Shown: positions 1 to 7,374, counted from the stretch's first letter. The stretch is DNA of 12,040 nt from Nonomuraea sp. (GCA_013362835.1 JABFVJ010000442.1:1-12040), one strand, 5' to 3'. The notes: a model not told the origin generated them from the letters alone. Made by a program: numbers and translations.

Positions 1-3
1 GCC

Positions 4-2112
4 CTACTGCACCCCCGCCTCGCGCATGTCGCGCAGCTCCCGCTTGAGCTCCTTGATCTCGTCGCGCAGCCGCGCCGCCACCTCGAACTGCAGGTCGGCC
101 GCCGACTGGTGCATCTGCTCCGTGAGCGACTCGATCAGGGACTCCATCTGCGCCCGCGGCATCTCCCCCGCGATGGCCTTGGCGTGCTGGCCGGCCTGGC
201 GGGCGGCGAAGCCGGGCACCGGGGCCTTGCCGCGCGACTGCTGGCGGCCGCCGCCGAGCAGCTTGTCGGTGTCGGCGTCCTCCCGCTGGAGCGAGTCGAG
301 GATGTCGGCGATCTTCTTGCGCAGCGGCTGCGGGTCGATGCCGTTGGCCTCGTTGTAGGCCATCTGCTTGGCGCGCCGCCGGTTGGTCTCGTCGATGGCC
401 CGCTCCATCGACGGCGTGACCTTGTCGGCATACATGTGGACCTGGCCGGACACGTTACGGGCGGCGCGGCCGATGGTCTGGATCAGCGACGTCTCCGAGC
501 GCAGGAAGCCCTCCTTGTCGGCGTCGAGGATCGCCACCAGCGACACTTCCGGCAGGTCGAGGCCCTCGCGGAGCAGGTTGATGCCGACGAGCACGTCGAA
601 CTCACCGATGCGCAGCTCGCGCAGCAGCTCGATGCGGCGCAGCGTGTCGACCTCGCTGTGGAGGTAGCGGACCCGGATGCCGAGCTCCAGGAGGTAGTCG
701 GTCAGGTCTTCCGACATCTTCTTGGTCAGCGTCGTGACCAGGACGCGCTCGTCGCGGTCGGCGCGCTCGCGGATCTCGTGGACCAGGTCGTCGATCTGCC
801 CCTTGGTGGGCTTGACGACGATCTCGGGGTCGACCAGGCCGGTGGGCCGGATGACCTGCTCGACGACGTCGCCCTTGACCCGCCCCAGCTCGTAGGACCC
901 AGGCGTGGCCGACAGGTAGACGGTCTGCCCGATGCGCTCCAGGAACTCCTCCCACTTCAGCGGCCGGTTGTCGAGCGCCGACGGCAGCCGGAACCCGTGG
1001 TCGACCAGCGTGCGCTTGCGCGAGGCGTCGCCCTCGTACATGGCGCCGATCTGCGGGACCGTCTGGTGGGACTCGTCGAGGACCAGCAGGAAGTCTTCGG
1101 GGAAGTAGTCGAGCAGCGTGTTGGGGGCGGTGCCGGCGGCGCGGCCGTCGAGGTGGCGCGAGTAGTTCTCGATGCCGGAGCAGGTGCCGATCTGGCGCAT
1201 CATCTCCAGGTCGTAGGTGGTGCGCATGCGCAGCCGCTGGGCCTCCAGCAGCTTGCCCTGCCGCTCCAGCTCCGACAGCCGCGCCGACAGCTCGGCCTCG
1301 ATGCCGGCCACGGCCGCCGCCATGCGCTCCTCGCCCGCGATGTAGTGGGAGGCGGGGAAGATGTAGAGCTCGTCGTCCTCGGTGATGACCTCGCCGGTCA
1401 GCGGGTGCATGGTGGCGAGCTTCTCGATCTCGTCGCCGAACATCTCGATGCGCACGGCCAGCTCTTCGTACTTCGGGATGATCTCGATCGTGTCGCCGCG
1501 CACCCGGAACGTGCCCCGGGTGAAGGCCAGGTCGTTGCGCGTGTACTGCATGTCGACCAGGCGGCGCAGGAGCTGGTCGCGGTCGACCTCCATGCCGACG
1601 CGGAGCCTGGCCATGCGGTCGACGTATTCCTGCGGGGTGCCCAGGCCGTAGATGCACGAGACGGAGGCGACCACGATGGTGTCGCGGCGGGTGAGCAGCG
1701 AGTTGGTGGCCGAGTGGCGCAGCCGCTCGACCTCGTCGTTGATCGAGGAGTCCTTCTCGATGTACGTGTCGCTCTGCGGCACGTACGCCTCGGGCTGGTA
1801 GTAGTCGTAATAAGAGACGAAGTATTCGACCGCGTTGTTGGGCAGCATCTCGCGCAGCTCGTTGGCGAACTGGGCGGCGAGCGTCTTGTTGGGCTGCATG
1901 ACCAGCGCGGGCCGCTGCAGCCGCTCGATCAGCCAGGCGATCGTGGCGGTCTTGCCGGTGCCGGTGGCGCCGAGCAGGACGTTGTCCTTCTCCCCGGCCT
2001 TGACGCGGCGCTCCAGCTCGGCGATGGCCGTGGGCTGGTCGCCGGATGGAGTCATCTCGGTGACGACCTCGAAGGGCGCCACCTTCCGCTGCAAATCTGT
2101 GACCGGACGCAT
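4..2112 (-). CDS. uvrB: UvrABC excinuclease subunit B
   Basis: UvrB is the damage-verifying helicase-like subunit of nucleotide excision repair; it is loaded on DNA by UvrA and recruits UvrC for incision. The 702-residue product has the full family layout: Walker A GATGTGKT (48-55), the aromatic beta-hairpin [16 protein letters not shown] (97-112) that clamps one DNA strand, DESH helicase motif II (346-349), motif [11 protein letters not shown] (545-553), and a C-terminal UVR motif (about 655-690) that binds UvrC. A low-complexity Gly/Gln/Arg linker (about 619-650) precedes the UVR motif, as in other actinobacteria. The start fits family N-termini (PSGDQP at 22-27). No Shine-Dalgarno sequence precedes it, and a -10-like hexamer lies 6 nt upstream, so the mRNA may be leaderless. 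No LexA/SOS box of the TCGAAC-N4-GTTCGA type is visible upstream. The stop TAG is at 4-6, so the gene is complete. Confidence 0.99.
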   Translation of the reverse strand: MRPVTDLQRKVAPFEVVTEMTPSGDQPTAIAELERRVKAGEKDNVLLGATGTGKTATIAWLIERLQRPALVMQPNKTLAAQFANELREMLPNNAVEYFVSYYDYYQPEAYVPQSDTYIEKDSSINDEVERLRHSATNSLLTRRDTIVVASVSCIYGLGTPQEYVDRMARLRVGMEVDRDQLLRRLVDMQYTRNDLAFTRGTFRVRGDTIEIIPKYEELAVRIEMFGDEIEKLATMHPLTGEVITEDDELYIFPASHYIAGEERMAAAVAGIEAELSARLSELERQGKLLEAQRLRMRTTYDLEMMRQIGTCSGIENYSRHLDGRAAGTAPNTLLDYFPEDFLLVLDESHQTVPQIGAMYEGDASRKRTLVDHGFRLPSALDNRPLKWEEFLERIGQTVYLSATPGSYELGRVKGDVVEQVIRPTGLVDPEIVVKPTKGQIDDLVHEIRERADRDERVLVTTLTKKMSEDLTDYLLELGIRVRYLHSEVDTLRRIELLRELRIGEFDVLVGINLLREGLDLPEVSLVAILDADKEGFLRSETSLIQTIGRAARNVSGQVHMYADKVTPSMERAIDETNRRRAKQMAYNEANGIDPQPLRKKIADILDSLQREDADTDKLLGGGRQQSRGKAPVPGFAARQAGQHAKAIAGEMPRAQMESLIESLTEQMHQSAADLQFEVAARLRDEIKELKRELRDMREAGVQ

Positions 2113-2118
2113 GGTGCC

Positions 2119-2124
2119 ACTGTA
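2119..2124 (-). promoter_or_regulatory. Candidate -10 element of a leaderless uvrB promoter
   Basis: The minus strand reads TACAGT-GGCACC-ATG. TACAGT fits the actinobacterial TAnnnT -10 pattern, and its 6-nt distance to the A of the ATG is what is expected if transcription starts at the start codon itself. No purine-rich ribosome site lies in front of uvrB, which agrees with a leaderless message. No convincing -35 is visible 16-18 bp upstream, which is common for such promoters. Confidence 0.4.
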
Positions 2125-2147
2125 GGCGGCGCCACCGACAGAAACGC

Positions 2148-2381
2148 TCAGGCCGTGGGCTCCCCGATCCGGGGGAACGGCGTGGTCGAGAAGACCACCT
2201 CGACCGGCACCTCGAAGTATCCGGCCATCCGCAACGCCAGGTAAAGGCTGGGACTGTACTCGCCCCGCTCCAGGTAGCCGACGGTCTGGTAGTGGACCCC
2301 CAGGGCCTCGGCGAGCTGTCTGCGGGTCACACCGCGTTCGGCGCGCAGCAGCGCGATGCGGTTGTGAACGGTCTCACTCAT
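2148..2381 (-). CDS. Small XRE-family helix-turn-helix regulator
   Basis: A 77-residue DNA-binding protein made of little more than one Cro/C1-type HTH. The fold is seen in [20 protein letters not shown] (7-26), followed by recognition-helix residues [19 protein letters not shown] (28-46) and helices 4-5 ([17 protein letters not shown], 48-64). The length matches the stand-alone family of about 65-80 residues. The ORF stays open a further 17 codons upstream, but MSETVHNRI is the usual family start. It overlaps the stop of the upstream small ORF by 8 nt (ATGAGTGA), which suggests translational coupling; a GAGAGGATGGGG stretch precedes it. uvrB follows after 35 bp on the same strand. The SPFH operon starts divergently about 300 bp away, so this regulator may control that promoter, its own, or both. 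The target is an inference. Confidence 0.88.
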   Translation of the reverse strand: MSETVHNRIALLRAERGVTRRQLAEALGVHYQTVGYLERGEYSPSLYLALRMAGYFEVPVEVVFSTTPFPRIGEPTA

Positions 2382-2568
2382 CGCACCCCATCCTCTCAGC
2401 CCGCTGCAGCAGAGCACGGCGAAGGTCTCCAAGGCCGGCCGCGGCGGCGCTGCCGTCGGCGACGTCCTGGCCGCACAGAATCCGGGCCCGCCCGTAGCTC
2501 ATATGCAGGTGGCCGGCCTCGATCGCCGCTGCCAGCCACCCTCCAAGTAGCAGGTCTACTACATCCAT
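2374..2568 (-). CDS. Small hypothetical protein overlapping the HTH gene
   Basis: A 64-residue product that I do not recognise. It starts MDVVDLLLGGWLAAAIEAGH, with a short hydrophobic/amphipathic helix (3-17), then an Ala/Arg-rich helical stretch (about 35-58) and the C-terminus GCDE. No signal peptide, catalytic motif or metal site is visible. Support for a real gene is its 8-nt stop/start overlap with the HTH gene, an AGGTG ribosome site at a suitable distance in front of the ATG, and coding-like third-position G/C use. An in-frame ATG 43 codons further upstream (2697) would run across the promoter of the divergent SPFH operon and is less likely. It could be a co-regulator or antitoxin-like partner of the HTH protein, or a translated leader; there is no evidence to choose. 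Confidence 0.5.
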   Translation of the reverse strand: MDVVDLLLGGWLAAAIEAGHLHMSYGRARILCGQDVADGSAAAAGLGDLRRALLQRAERMGCDE

Positions 2569-2582
2569 AGCACACCTACTAC
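2556..2582. promoter_or_regulatory. Paired CTACTAC direct repeats, candidate operator
   Basis: The 7-bp word CTACTAC (GTAGTAG on the minus strand) occurs at 2556-2562 and again at 2576-2582, 20 bp apart, about two helical turns on the same DNA face. The pair brackets the start codon of the small minus-strand ORF and lies in the divergent control region shared with the SPFH operon. This spacing suits a protein binding as two adjacent units, such as the XRE regulator next door. Function is inferred. Confidence 0.3.
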
Positions 2583-2637
2583 GGGACGCAATAGACATAT
2601 GACGACAGATTGCAAGCGAACAGTAAGTCACACCCGA

Positions 2638-2643
2638 TACGGT
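2638..2643 (+). promoter_or_regulatory. Candidate -10 element of the SPFH operon
   Basis: TACGGT fits TAnnnT and would place a start near 2650, giving a leader of about 26 nt before the ATG at 2676. A well-placed AAGGAAG ribosome site lies at 2664-2670. The best -35-like word nearby, TTGCAA at 2610-2615, is too far away (22 bp), so the assignment is weak. TTGCAA is its own reverse complement and could equally serve the minus-strand promoter. Confidence 0.22.
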
Positions 2644-2675
2644 CGGATTCGCCTGTAGCGGAAAAGGAAGGTTCG

Positions 2676-4295
2676 ATGTCACGACCCAGAGAGGCACTGA
2701 TCCAGGCAGGTCAGGGCATAGCCCAAGCGGTCGCTCAAGGAGGTGACGTACGGCAGGCGATGAGCCAGGCGGTGGGACAAGTCGTCGACCAGGCGGGCCA
2801 GCTGGGCGGCCAGGCCCGCGGCTTCGCCCTGAACCCGCACGACTTCGCCGCCGCCCGCGACGGGGGCGCCTCCATCGGCACGCTGATCGAGGCCAGGTCC
2901 GCGTCGCTGAACGAGGCCGGCGAGATCGTCAATCGCAGCTTCGCCGAGAACGGCATGCACGTCATCTCGCCGGTGGTGATCCCCAAGGCCGGCACGGCCA
3001 AGGTGATCATCCCGCTGGGCGTCCTCGTGGTGCTCGGCCTGATCGGCGCGGCCGGGGGCATCGTGCCCGGCTCCGAGCGTTTCTTCGGCCCGCACTACTG
3101 GGTCGTCCTGGTCCTGGCCGCCGCGTTCCTGTGGTGGCGCAGGAGCGTGGTGATGGTGCCCGAGGGCTGCAAGGCGCTGATCACCCAGTTCGGCAAGCTG
3201 GTGCACATCGCCGACCCGGGCCGGGTGACGCTGTTCAACCCGTGGAAGCGGGTCAGCTACATCGTCAACACCACCCGTGAGTACCCGTTCAACGCCCCGA
3301 TCAGCGAGGCGCCGACCCAGCAGGGCGTCAAGGCGAGCGTCGACCTGTTCCTGCAGTTCAGGATCGAGAACCCGGCCGAGTTCATCTTCGTGCTCGGCTC
3401 GGTCAGCGGCTTCCAGTCCAAGCTGCAGAACGCCATCAGCGAGGTCACCCGTTCCCTCATCTACGCCCAGCGGGCCGAGGAGATCTACGACCTGGTGGGC
3501 GAGAGCACCCTCGGCATGCTGGAGAGCCTGAACCAGCAGTTCCTCCCCGCCGTACGGCTCACCGACGTGAACATCACGCACGCCGAGCCGTCCAGCCAGG
3601 AGTACCGCATGGACCTCGCGGCCCCCGAGATGGTCCGCGTGGCCAAGGAGGCCTACACCTACGAGTACGAGCTCCAGCTGCGCAAGGAGCAGAACGAGGG
3701 CGATCTGGTCAAGGAGCTCGCCGGGCTGCAGGAGACGCTGAGCGCCATCCAGGCCGAGATCGCCGGATACCAGGCCCGCATGGACACCGCGCTCGAACGC
3801 GCCAGCCACCAGGCCACCGCGCAGGCCAGGCAGCGCCTGGTCGAGGCCGAGTCCACGGCCAACGCCAACGCCGCGCTCCTGGAGGCGCAGGCCCTGGACA
3901 TCAGGGCGCTGTCGGCCGCCGAGGCTCCCGAGATCCTCGACTACCGCTTCCAGCAGGACCTGCTGAACAAGCTGGAGTCGGTGGCCGCCAGGCTGCCGCA
4001 GGTGGTGCAGGTGGGCGAGCAGACCGACATCGACTTCCTCGCCCTCGCCCAGCAGCTCGTGGGCGGCAAGGGCGCGGCGCTGTTCTCCGCCGAGGACATG
4101 GCCGCGATCCGGGGCAGGCTCGGCGCCATCGCCGCGCGCGTGAGCGACCGCGAGGACGAGATCGCCGCGCTGCTGCAGAAGGCCGCCGCCGACGTGAGCG
4201 AACCGCAGGCGGCACCCGAGCCCGACCACGAACTGGAGCGTACGGTCGAGCGGCTGCTGCCCGCCGCCAACCGCAGTGAGGGTGAGGTCCGATGA
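2676..4295 (+). CDS. SPFH/band-7 domain membrane protein A
   Basis: A 539-residue membrane-anchored member of the stomatin/prohibitin/flotillin/HflK-C superfamily, whose members oligomerise and organise membrane microdomains. In order: a Gln/Ala/Gly-rich N-terminal segment (about 8-49) with near-repeats QAVAQ and QAVGQ; a linker ending in the motif PVVIPK (99-104); two hydrophobic helices (about 109-131 and 140-155); the SPFH domain (about 157-305), opening VMVPEGCKALITQFGKLV and including PGRVTLFNPWKRV and VDLFLQFRIENPAEF; a long Glu/Ala/Gln-rich coiled coil (about 325-415); and a C-terminal helical region with an acidic tail. The ATG at 2676 is chosen because AAGGAAG lies 5 nt upstream; an earlier in-frame ATG at 2610 has no ribosome site. 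Its stop overlaps the start of the second SPFH gene (ATGA). It is too divergent from the named SPFH families to be given a symbol. A scaffold role is inferred from the family. Confidence 0.9.
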   Translation: MSRPREALIQAGQGIAQAVAQGGDVRQAMSQAVGQVVDQAGQLGGQARGFALNPHDFAAARDGGASIGTLIEARSASLNEAGEIVNRSFAENGMHVISPVVIPKAGTAKVIIPLGVLVVLGLIGAAGGIVPGSERFFGPHYWVVLVLAAAFLWWRRSVVMVPEGCKALITQFGKLVHIADPGRVTLFNPWKRVSYIVNTTREYPFNAPISEAPTQQGVKASVDLFLQFRIENPAEFIFVLGSVSGFQSKLQNAISEVTRSLIYAQRAEEIYDLVGESTLGMLESLNQQFLPAVRLTDVNITHAEPSSQEYRMDLAAPEMVRVAKEAYTYEYELQLRKEQNEGDLVKELAGLQETLSAIQAEIAGYQARMDTALERASHQATAQARQRLVEAESTANANAALLEAQALDIRALSAAEAPEILDYRFQQDLLNKLESVAARLPQVVQVGEQTDIDFLALAQQLVGGKGAALFSAEDMAAIRGRLGAIAARVSDREDEIAALLQKAAADVSEPQAAPEPDHELERTVERLLPAANRSEGEVR

Positions 4296-5533
4296 CCCGC
4301 GAGTTCTCGAAGATCAAGGAGTCGCTCGCCTCCTGGTCCGACATCCGCCAGCTGCTGCGCGGCGGCGAGCAGGGCCAGCTCGTGCCGGTCGTGATCCCCA
4401 AGGACCGGCGCGGGTTCACCTGGATGGCGCTGGTCTTCCTGGCCCTGTACTTCGCCGGGATGGCCGCGCTCACCGACCTCACCGTGATCGCCGCCCCCGC
4501 GGCCGTGGTCTTCCTGGCGGTGGCGCTGGTCACGATGTGGCGCAAGGCGATCATCGAGATCGAGGAGGGCACGACCGGCGTACGCAGCCGCTGGGGCGCG
4601 ATCACCGGCACGCTCCCGCCGGGCCGCCACTACCTGTGGCTGCCGTGGGACCGGGTCGACGCGGTCGTGGACACCTCGACGGAGATCCCGTACTCGGCGC
4701 CGATCGTGGCCTGCCCGACGGCCGAGAACGTGCCGCTGAAGTCGATCGAGTTCTTCCTGAAGTTCCGCATCGTGGACCCCGTGGCGTTCGTCCGCACGAT
4801 CGGCGCGGGCAACTTCGACCTGGTGCTCTCCAGCGCCGTGCAGGACGCGATCAGGCAGCGCAGCCGCCGCGTCAACACCGAGCGGGCCTACGACCTGCGC
4901 GGCTCCGACGTCGGCGACATGCAGGAGGCGCTCAACCGCCAGCTCGGCCGCTACGGCGTGCGCGTCACCGGCGCCAACATCCCCGACGTCCAGCTCCCCG
5001 ACCAGTACCAGCAGCACCTGGCCACGCGGGAGAAGGTCGCCAAGGAGCTGTCGGCGTACGAGCGCGAGTGGGAGCTGACCCGCAAGCGCCGCATCGACAC
5101 GCTGCTCATGGAGATCGAGCGTTCCAAGAAGACCCGCGACGCCCGCGTGGTCGAGGTCAAGGCCGCCCACAACAACGCGCGCAAGAACGTGGCGCGCATG
5201 CTGGAGGAGCAGGAGACCGAGGCCCAGCGCGTGACGTGGGAGATCGAGGCGCGCGGCAGGGCCGACCTGACCTCCGCCGAGAACGAGGCCAAGGCCCTGC
5301 GCAGGCTGGCCGAGTCCTACCGCGACAACCGGGCCGTCCTGCAGTACGAGCTGGCCCGCAGGCGCCTCGACGTCGGCGCCAAGCTCGCCGAGAACGCCCC
5401 CCAGCCGCTGGTCGTACGCACCCAGCAGGGGCACGGCGACTCGGCGCTGTCCACCCTCATCCTGGCCCAGCTGCTCCCCCGCATCTCGGGCACGGGAACC
5501 GCCGCCGGCAACGGCCAGACACCCACCGCATAG
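4292..5533 (+). CDS. SPFH/band-7 domain membrane protein B
   Basis: A 413-residue second SPFH protein, clearly diverged from its upstream neighbour. A short cytoplasmic-looking N-terminus carries LVPVVIPK (30-37), then two hydrophobic segments (about 42-60 and 64-83), the SPFH domain (about 86-235; IEIEEGTTGVRSRWG, LPPGRHYLWLPWDRV, IEFFLKFRIVDPVAF), a basic/acidic coiled coil (about 245-345; KELSAYEREWELTRKRRID) and a Gly/Thr-rich tail. The ATG overlaps the stop of the previous gene (ATGA) behind a GAGGGTGAGG stretch, indicating translational coupling and near-stoichiometric production, as with HflK/HflC or prohibitin pairs that form hetero-oligomers. The same PVVIPK motif directly before the membrane segments in both proteins suggests common ancestry by duplication. 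Function as a membrane scaffold partner is inferred. Confidence 0.9.
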   Translation: MTREFSKIKESLASWSDIRQLLRGGEQGQLVPVVIPKDRRGFTWMALVFLALYFAGMAALTDLTVIAAPAAVVFLAVALVTMWRKAIIEIEEGTTGVRSRWGAITGTLPPGRHYLWLPWDRVDAVVDTSTEIPYSAPIVACPTAENVPLKSIEFFLKFRIVDPVAFVRTIGAGNFDLVLSSAVQDAIRQRSRRVNTERAYDLRGSDVGDMQEALNRQLGRYGVRVTGANIPDVQLPDQYQQHLATREKVAKELSAYEREWELTRKRRIDTLLMEIERSKKTRDARVVEVKAAHNNARKNVARMLEEQETEAQRVTWEIEARGRADLTSAENEAKALRRLAESYRDNRAVLQYELARRRLDVGAKLAENAPQPLVVRTQQGHGDSALSTLILAQLLPRISGTGTAAGNGQTPTA

Positions 5534-5543
5534 GAGAGACCCC

Positions 5544-6317
5544 ATGGTGTTCCGCAAGTTGATGGCCGCCTTCGGCGCGGGCGTCGAGGTTGACACGGTG
5601 CTGACCGACACGGGCGTGCGCCCCGGCGAGCCGCTGCGCGGCGTGGTGCACTTCCGCGGCGGCAACTCCGACTACAAGGTCGAGGGCATCTACATCGACC
5701 TGACGGCGGTGGTCGAGGTGGAGAGCGGCGACAACGAGTACAAGACGACCTACAGCTTCCTGCGCCAGCAGGTGGCGGGGACGTTCCAGCTCGCCGCGGG
5801 CGCCCAGCACCAGCAGCAGTTCCAGATCATGATGCCGTGGGAGACGCCGATCAGCGCGATCGCCGGCCACCCGCTGCACGGCATGCGGCTCGGCGTGCAG
5901 ACGGAGCTGGCGCTCGCGGGCGCGATCGACAAGGGCGACCTCGACCCGCTGTTCGTCAGCCCGCTGGCCGCCCAGGAGCACGTCATCGCGGCCCTGGACC
6001 GGCTGGGCTTCCAGTTCAAGAAGGCCGACCTGGAACGCGGCACCCTGTACGGCTCGACGATGCCGTTCTTCCAGGAGATCGAGTACTACGCGGGCGGCCA
6101 GTGGCGGCGGCACTTCAACGAGCTGGAGCTGACGTTCATCGCCGGGCCCCGGCAGATGGACGTCATCCTGGAGGCCGACAAGCGCGGCGGCTTCCTGACC
6201 TCCAGCCACGACAGCTACAACCGCTTCACCGTCCGCTACGACGACCACCCGGGCGCGGCCGAGCAGGCGTTGCAGCACGGCCTGGAGCAGATGGCCCGCC
6301 GCCGGGGCTGGTTCTAG
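5544..6317 (+). CDS. Spo0M-like sporulation-control family protein (arrestin fold)
   Basis: A 257-residue soluble protein of the Spo0M family (Pfam SpoOM). Family hallmarks are the start MVFRKLMAAFGAGVEVDTVL, the strand pattern GVRPGEPLRGVVHFRGGN (about 27-44), YKVEGIYIDL, and the central PWETPISAIAGHPLHGMRLG with VQTELALAGAIDKGDLDPL. The fold is two beta-sandwich lobes related to arrestin and Vps26. The length matches the Bacillus protein. No signal peptide or membrane helix is present. GGAGAG at 5533-5538, 5 nt before the ATG, is the ribosome site, and the gene starts 10 bp after the SPFH B stop, so it belongs to the operon. Spo0M affects sporulation and cell-division behaviour in Bacillus; an actinomycete lacks endospore formation, so here a role as membrane-domain adaptor for the two SPFH proteins is more likely. 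That role is inference. Confidence 0.93.
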   Translation: MVFRKLMAAFGAGVEVDTVLTDTGVRPGEPLRGVVHFRGGNSDYKVEGIYIDLTAVVEVESGDNEYKTTYSFLRQQVAGTFQLAAGAQHQQQFQIMMPWETPISAIAGHPLHGMRLGVQTELALAGAIDKGDLDPLFVSPLAAQEHVIAALDRLGFQFKKADLERGTLYGSTMPFFQEIEYYAGGQWRRHFNELELTFIAGPRQMDVILEADKRGGFLTSSHDSYNRFTVRYDDHPGAAEQALQHGLEQMARRRGWF

Positions 6318-6326
6318 CCGCCTGTT

Positions 6327-6357
6327 CCCTGAGCCGGGCGACGCGTCCGGCTCAGGG
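6327..6357. terminator. Perfect 11-bp hairpin between convergent genes
   Basis: CCCTGAGCCGG (6327-6337) pairs exactly with CCGGCTCAGGG (6347-6357) around a 9-nt loop. It lies between the Spo0M-like stop and the convergent PIG-L gene, so it can end transcription from both sides. No U-tract follows, as is usual for actinobacterial terminators. The right arm contains the PIG-L stop codon (TCA at 6352-6354 on the plus strand). Confidence 0.8.
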
Positions 6358-7242
6358 GCCGGAGACCCGGTACATGCGCTCGGTCCAGGCCCGGTAGCGC
6401 CAGGTGGGCGCGACGCGGTAGTCGTGGCCGAGGTAGACGCGGAAGACCCTGCGCTTGAGCTCGCGCAGCGCGCCCCCGACGTTCGGCGCCCAGCCGGTCA
6501 TCGGGTAGCCGCGGTAGGAGACCACGCGAAGCGGCTGACCGACGGCCGCCGCCAGGGCGAAGCGGGCCGAGGCCACGTGGTCGGGGTGGTCGCAGTGGCC
6601 GCTGCGCGCGGGCGGCTCGGGGTCCAGCGTGCGCAGCACGGTCGGGCGGAACCGGGCGTACAGGGCGCGCAGCATGGCGATCACGTCGGCTCTGGAGACG
6701 CAGCGCCGTTCCGGGCGCGGGCCGAAGCGGCGGACGCAGGAGCGGTGTTCCCACAGCCTGGTGAGGGCGTCGCGGCCGCCGTCGGCGCGCGGGTCGCCGC
6801 CGTCGGGCAGCCCGGCGAAGGCGAGCCTGACGCCCGGCCTGCCGGTCAGTTCCTCCAGGCGTACGGGCACGCCGCCCGCACTGATCATCCTGGTGTGCCA
6901 GACGTCGGCGACGCCGGCCAGGTAGGCGTAGGCGGCGCGGAGGCCGGCGGCGCGGTCGCGGGCGTAGACGCCGGGGTCGTGGTCGTCGTCCCAGCCCGCC
7001 GTGCCCTCGCCCGCGGTCAGGTACACGGTCAGGGTGGGGCGGTGCAGCAGGACGGGGCCGTACAGGTCGGGGCTCATGAACAGCAGGTCGTCGTCCGGAT
7101 GCGCCACGACCTGCAGGAACCGCTCCCCCAGCAGCGGCCGGTCGGCCACCGCGCGCGCCGCGGCGGGCACCATCGGGCACGCTGCGACGGCGACGAGCGC
7201 CATCGCCAGCACACCCGCCCAGAACACCCGAAATCCCTTCAT
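6352..7242 (-). CDS. Exported PIG-L family deacetylase
   Basis: A 296-residue zinc-dependent N-deacetylase of the PIG-L/LmbE superfamily, which removes acetyl groups from N-acetylglucosamine-type substrates (relatives include MshB of mycothiol synthesis). The metal site is visible: VVAHPDDDLLFMSPDL (45-60) supplies His48 and Asp51, and HPDH (219-222) supplies the distal His. The usual AHPDDE is AHPDDD here, seen in other secreted actinobacterial members. The N-terminus MKGFRVFWAGVLAMALVAVA is a signal peptide. VAAC (19-22) fits a lipobox, while AAARA (27-31) would suit signal peptidase I, so either a lipoprotein or a released protein is possible. The start is chosen at the signal peptide, behind GGGGGTGG. 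Export argues against a mycothiol role and for a cell-wall or extracellular glycan substrate; the substrate is unknown. The gene stands alone, divergent from the next operon. Confidence 0.92.
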   Translation of the reverse strand: MKGFRVFWAGVLAMALVAVAACPMVPAAARAVADRPLLGERFLQVVAHPDDDLLFMSPDLYGPVLLHRPTLTVYLTAGEGTAGWDDDHDPGVYARDRAAGLRAAYAYLAGVADVWHTRMISAGGVPVRLEELTGRPGVRLAFAGLPDGGDPRADGGRDALTRLWEHRSCVRRFGPRPERRCVSRADVIAMLRALYARFRPTVLRTLDPEPPARSGHCDHPDHVASARFALAAAVGQPLRVVSYRGYPMTGWAPNVGGALRELKRRVFRVYLGHDYRVAPTWRYRAWTERMYRVSGP

Positions 7243-7261
7243 GTCCACCCCCGTGGGCTCA

Positions 7262-7267
7262 AGTATC
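7262..7267 (-). promoter_or_regulatory. Candidate -10 element for the PIG-L gene
   Basis: The minus strand has GATACT 19 nt before the PIG-L ATG, inside a small inverted repeat GGCTC-N7-GAGCC (7256-7272). GATACT keeps four of six positions of TATAAT. No clear -35 is seen. The placement would leave a leader of about 13 nt holding the GGGGGTGG ribosome site. Confidence 0.2.
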
Positions 7268-7374
7268 GAGCCGGCTCCACGCCCCGTCCTGATCTCCAAG
7301 GGGGAGATGTCAGGTCATCCGCGGGTAGGACATCGCTCCTGTCGGTGCCCTGGAAGTCGCACTGCCACGGTCGT

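Noticed and set aside
109..2244. 711-codon plus-strand open frame opposite uvrB
   Set aside because: Its translation is Leu/Val/Asp/Arg/Gly-rich with no family motif and lies antisense to a certain uvrB; it is a codon-bias shadow typical of high-GC DNA.
2113..2400. LexA/SOS box upstream of uvrB
   Set aside because: No TCGAAC-N4-GTTCGA-like palindrome could be found by eye in the upstream region.
2610..2675. Upstream ATG for SPFH protein A
   Set aside because: No ribosome site, polar non-family residues, while AAGGAAG precedes the ATG at 2676 at the right distance.
2679..4229. 516-codon minus-strand open frame opposite SPFH A
   Set aside because: Low-complexity Gly/Leu/Asp/His/Arg translation, no ribosome site, complete overlap with a well-supported gene.
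3941..5665. 574-codon minus-strand open frame opposite SPFH B
   Set aside because: Same shadow signature; it spans two real genes and their junction.
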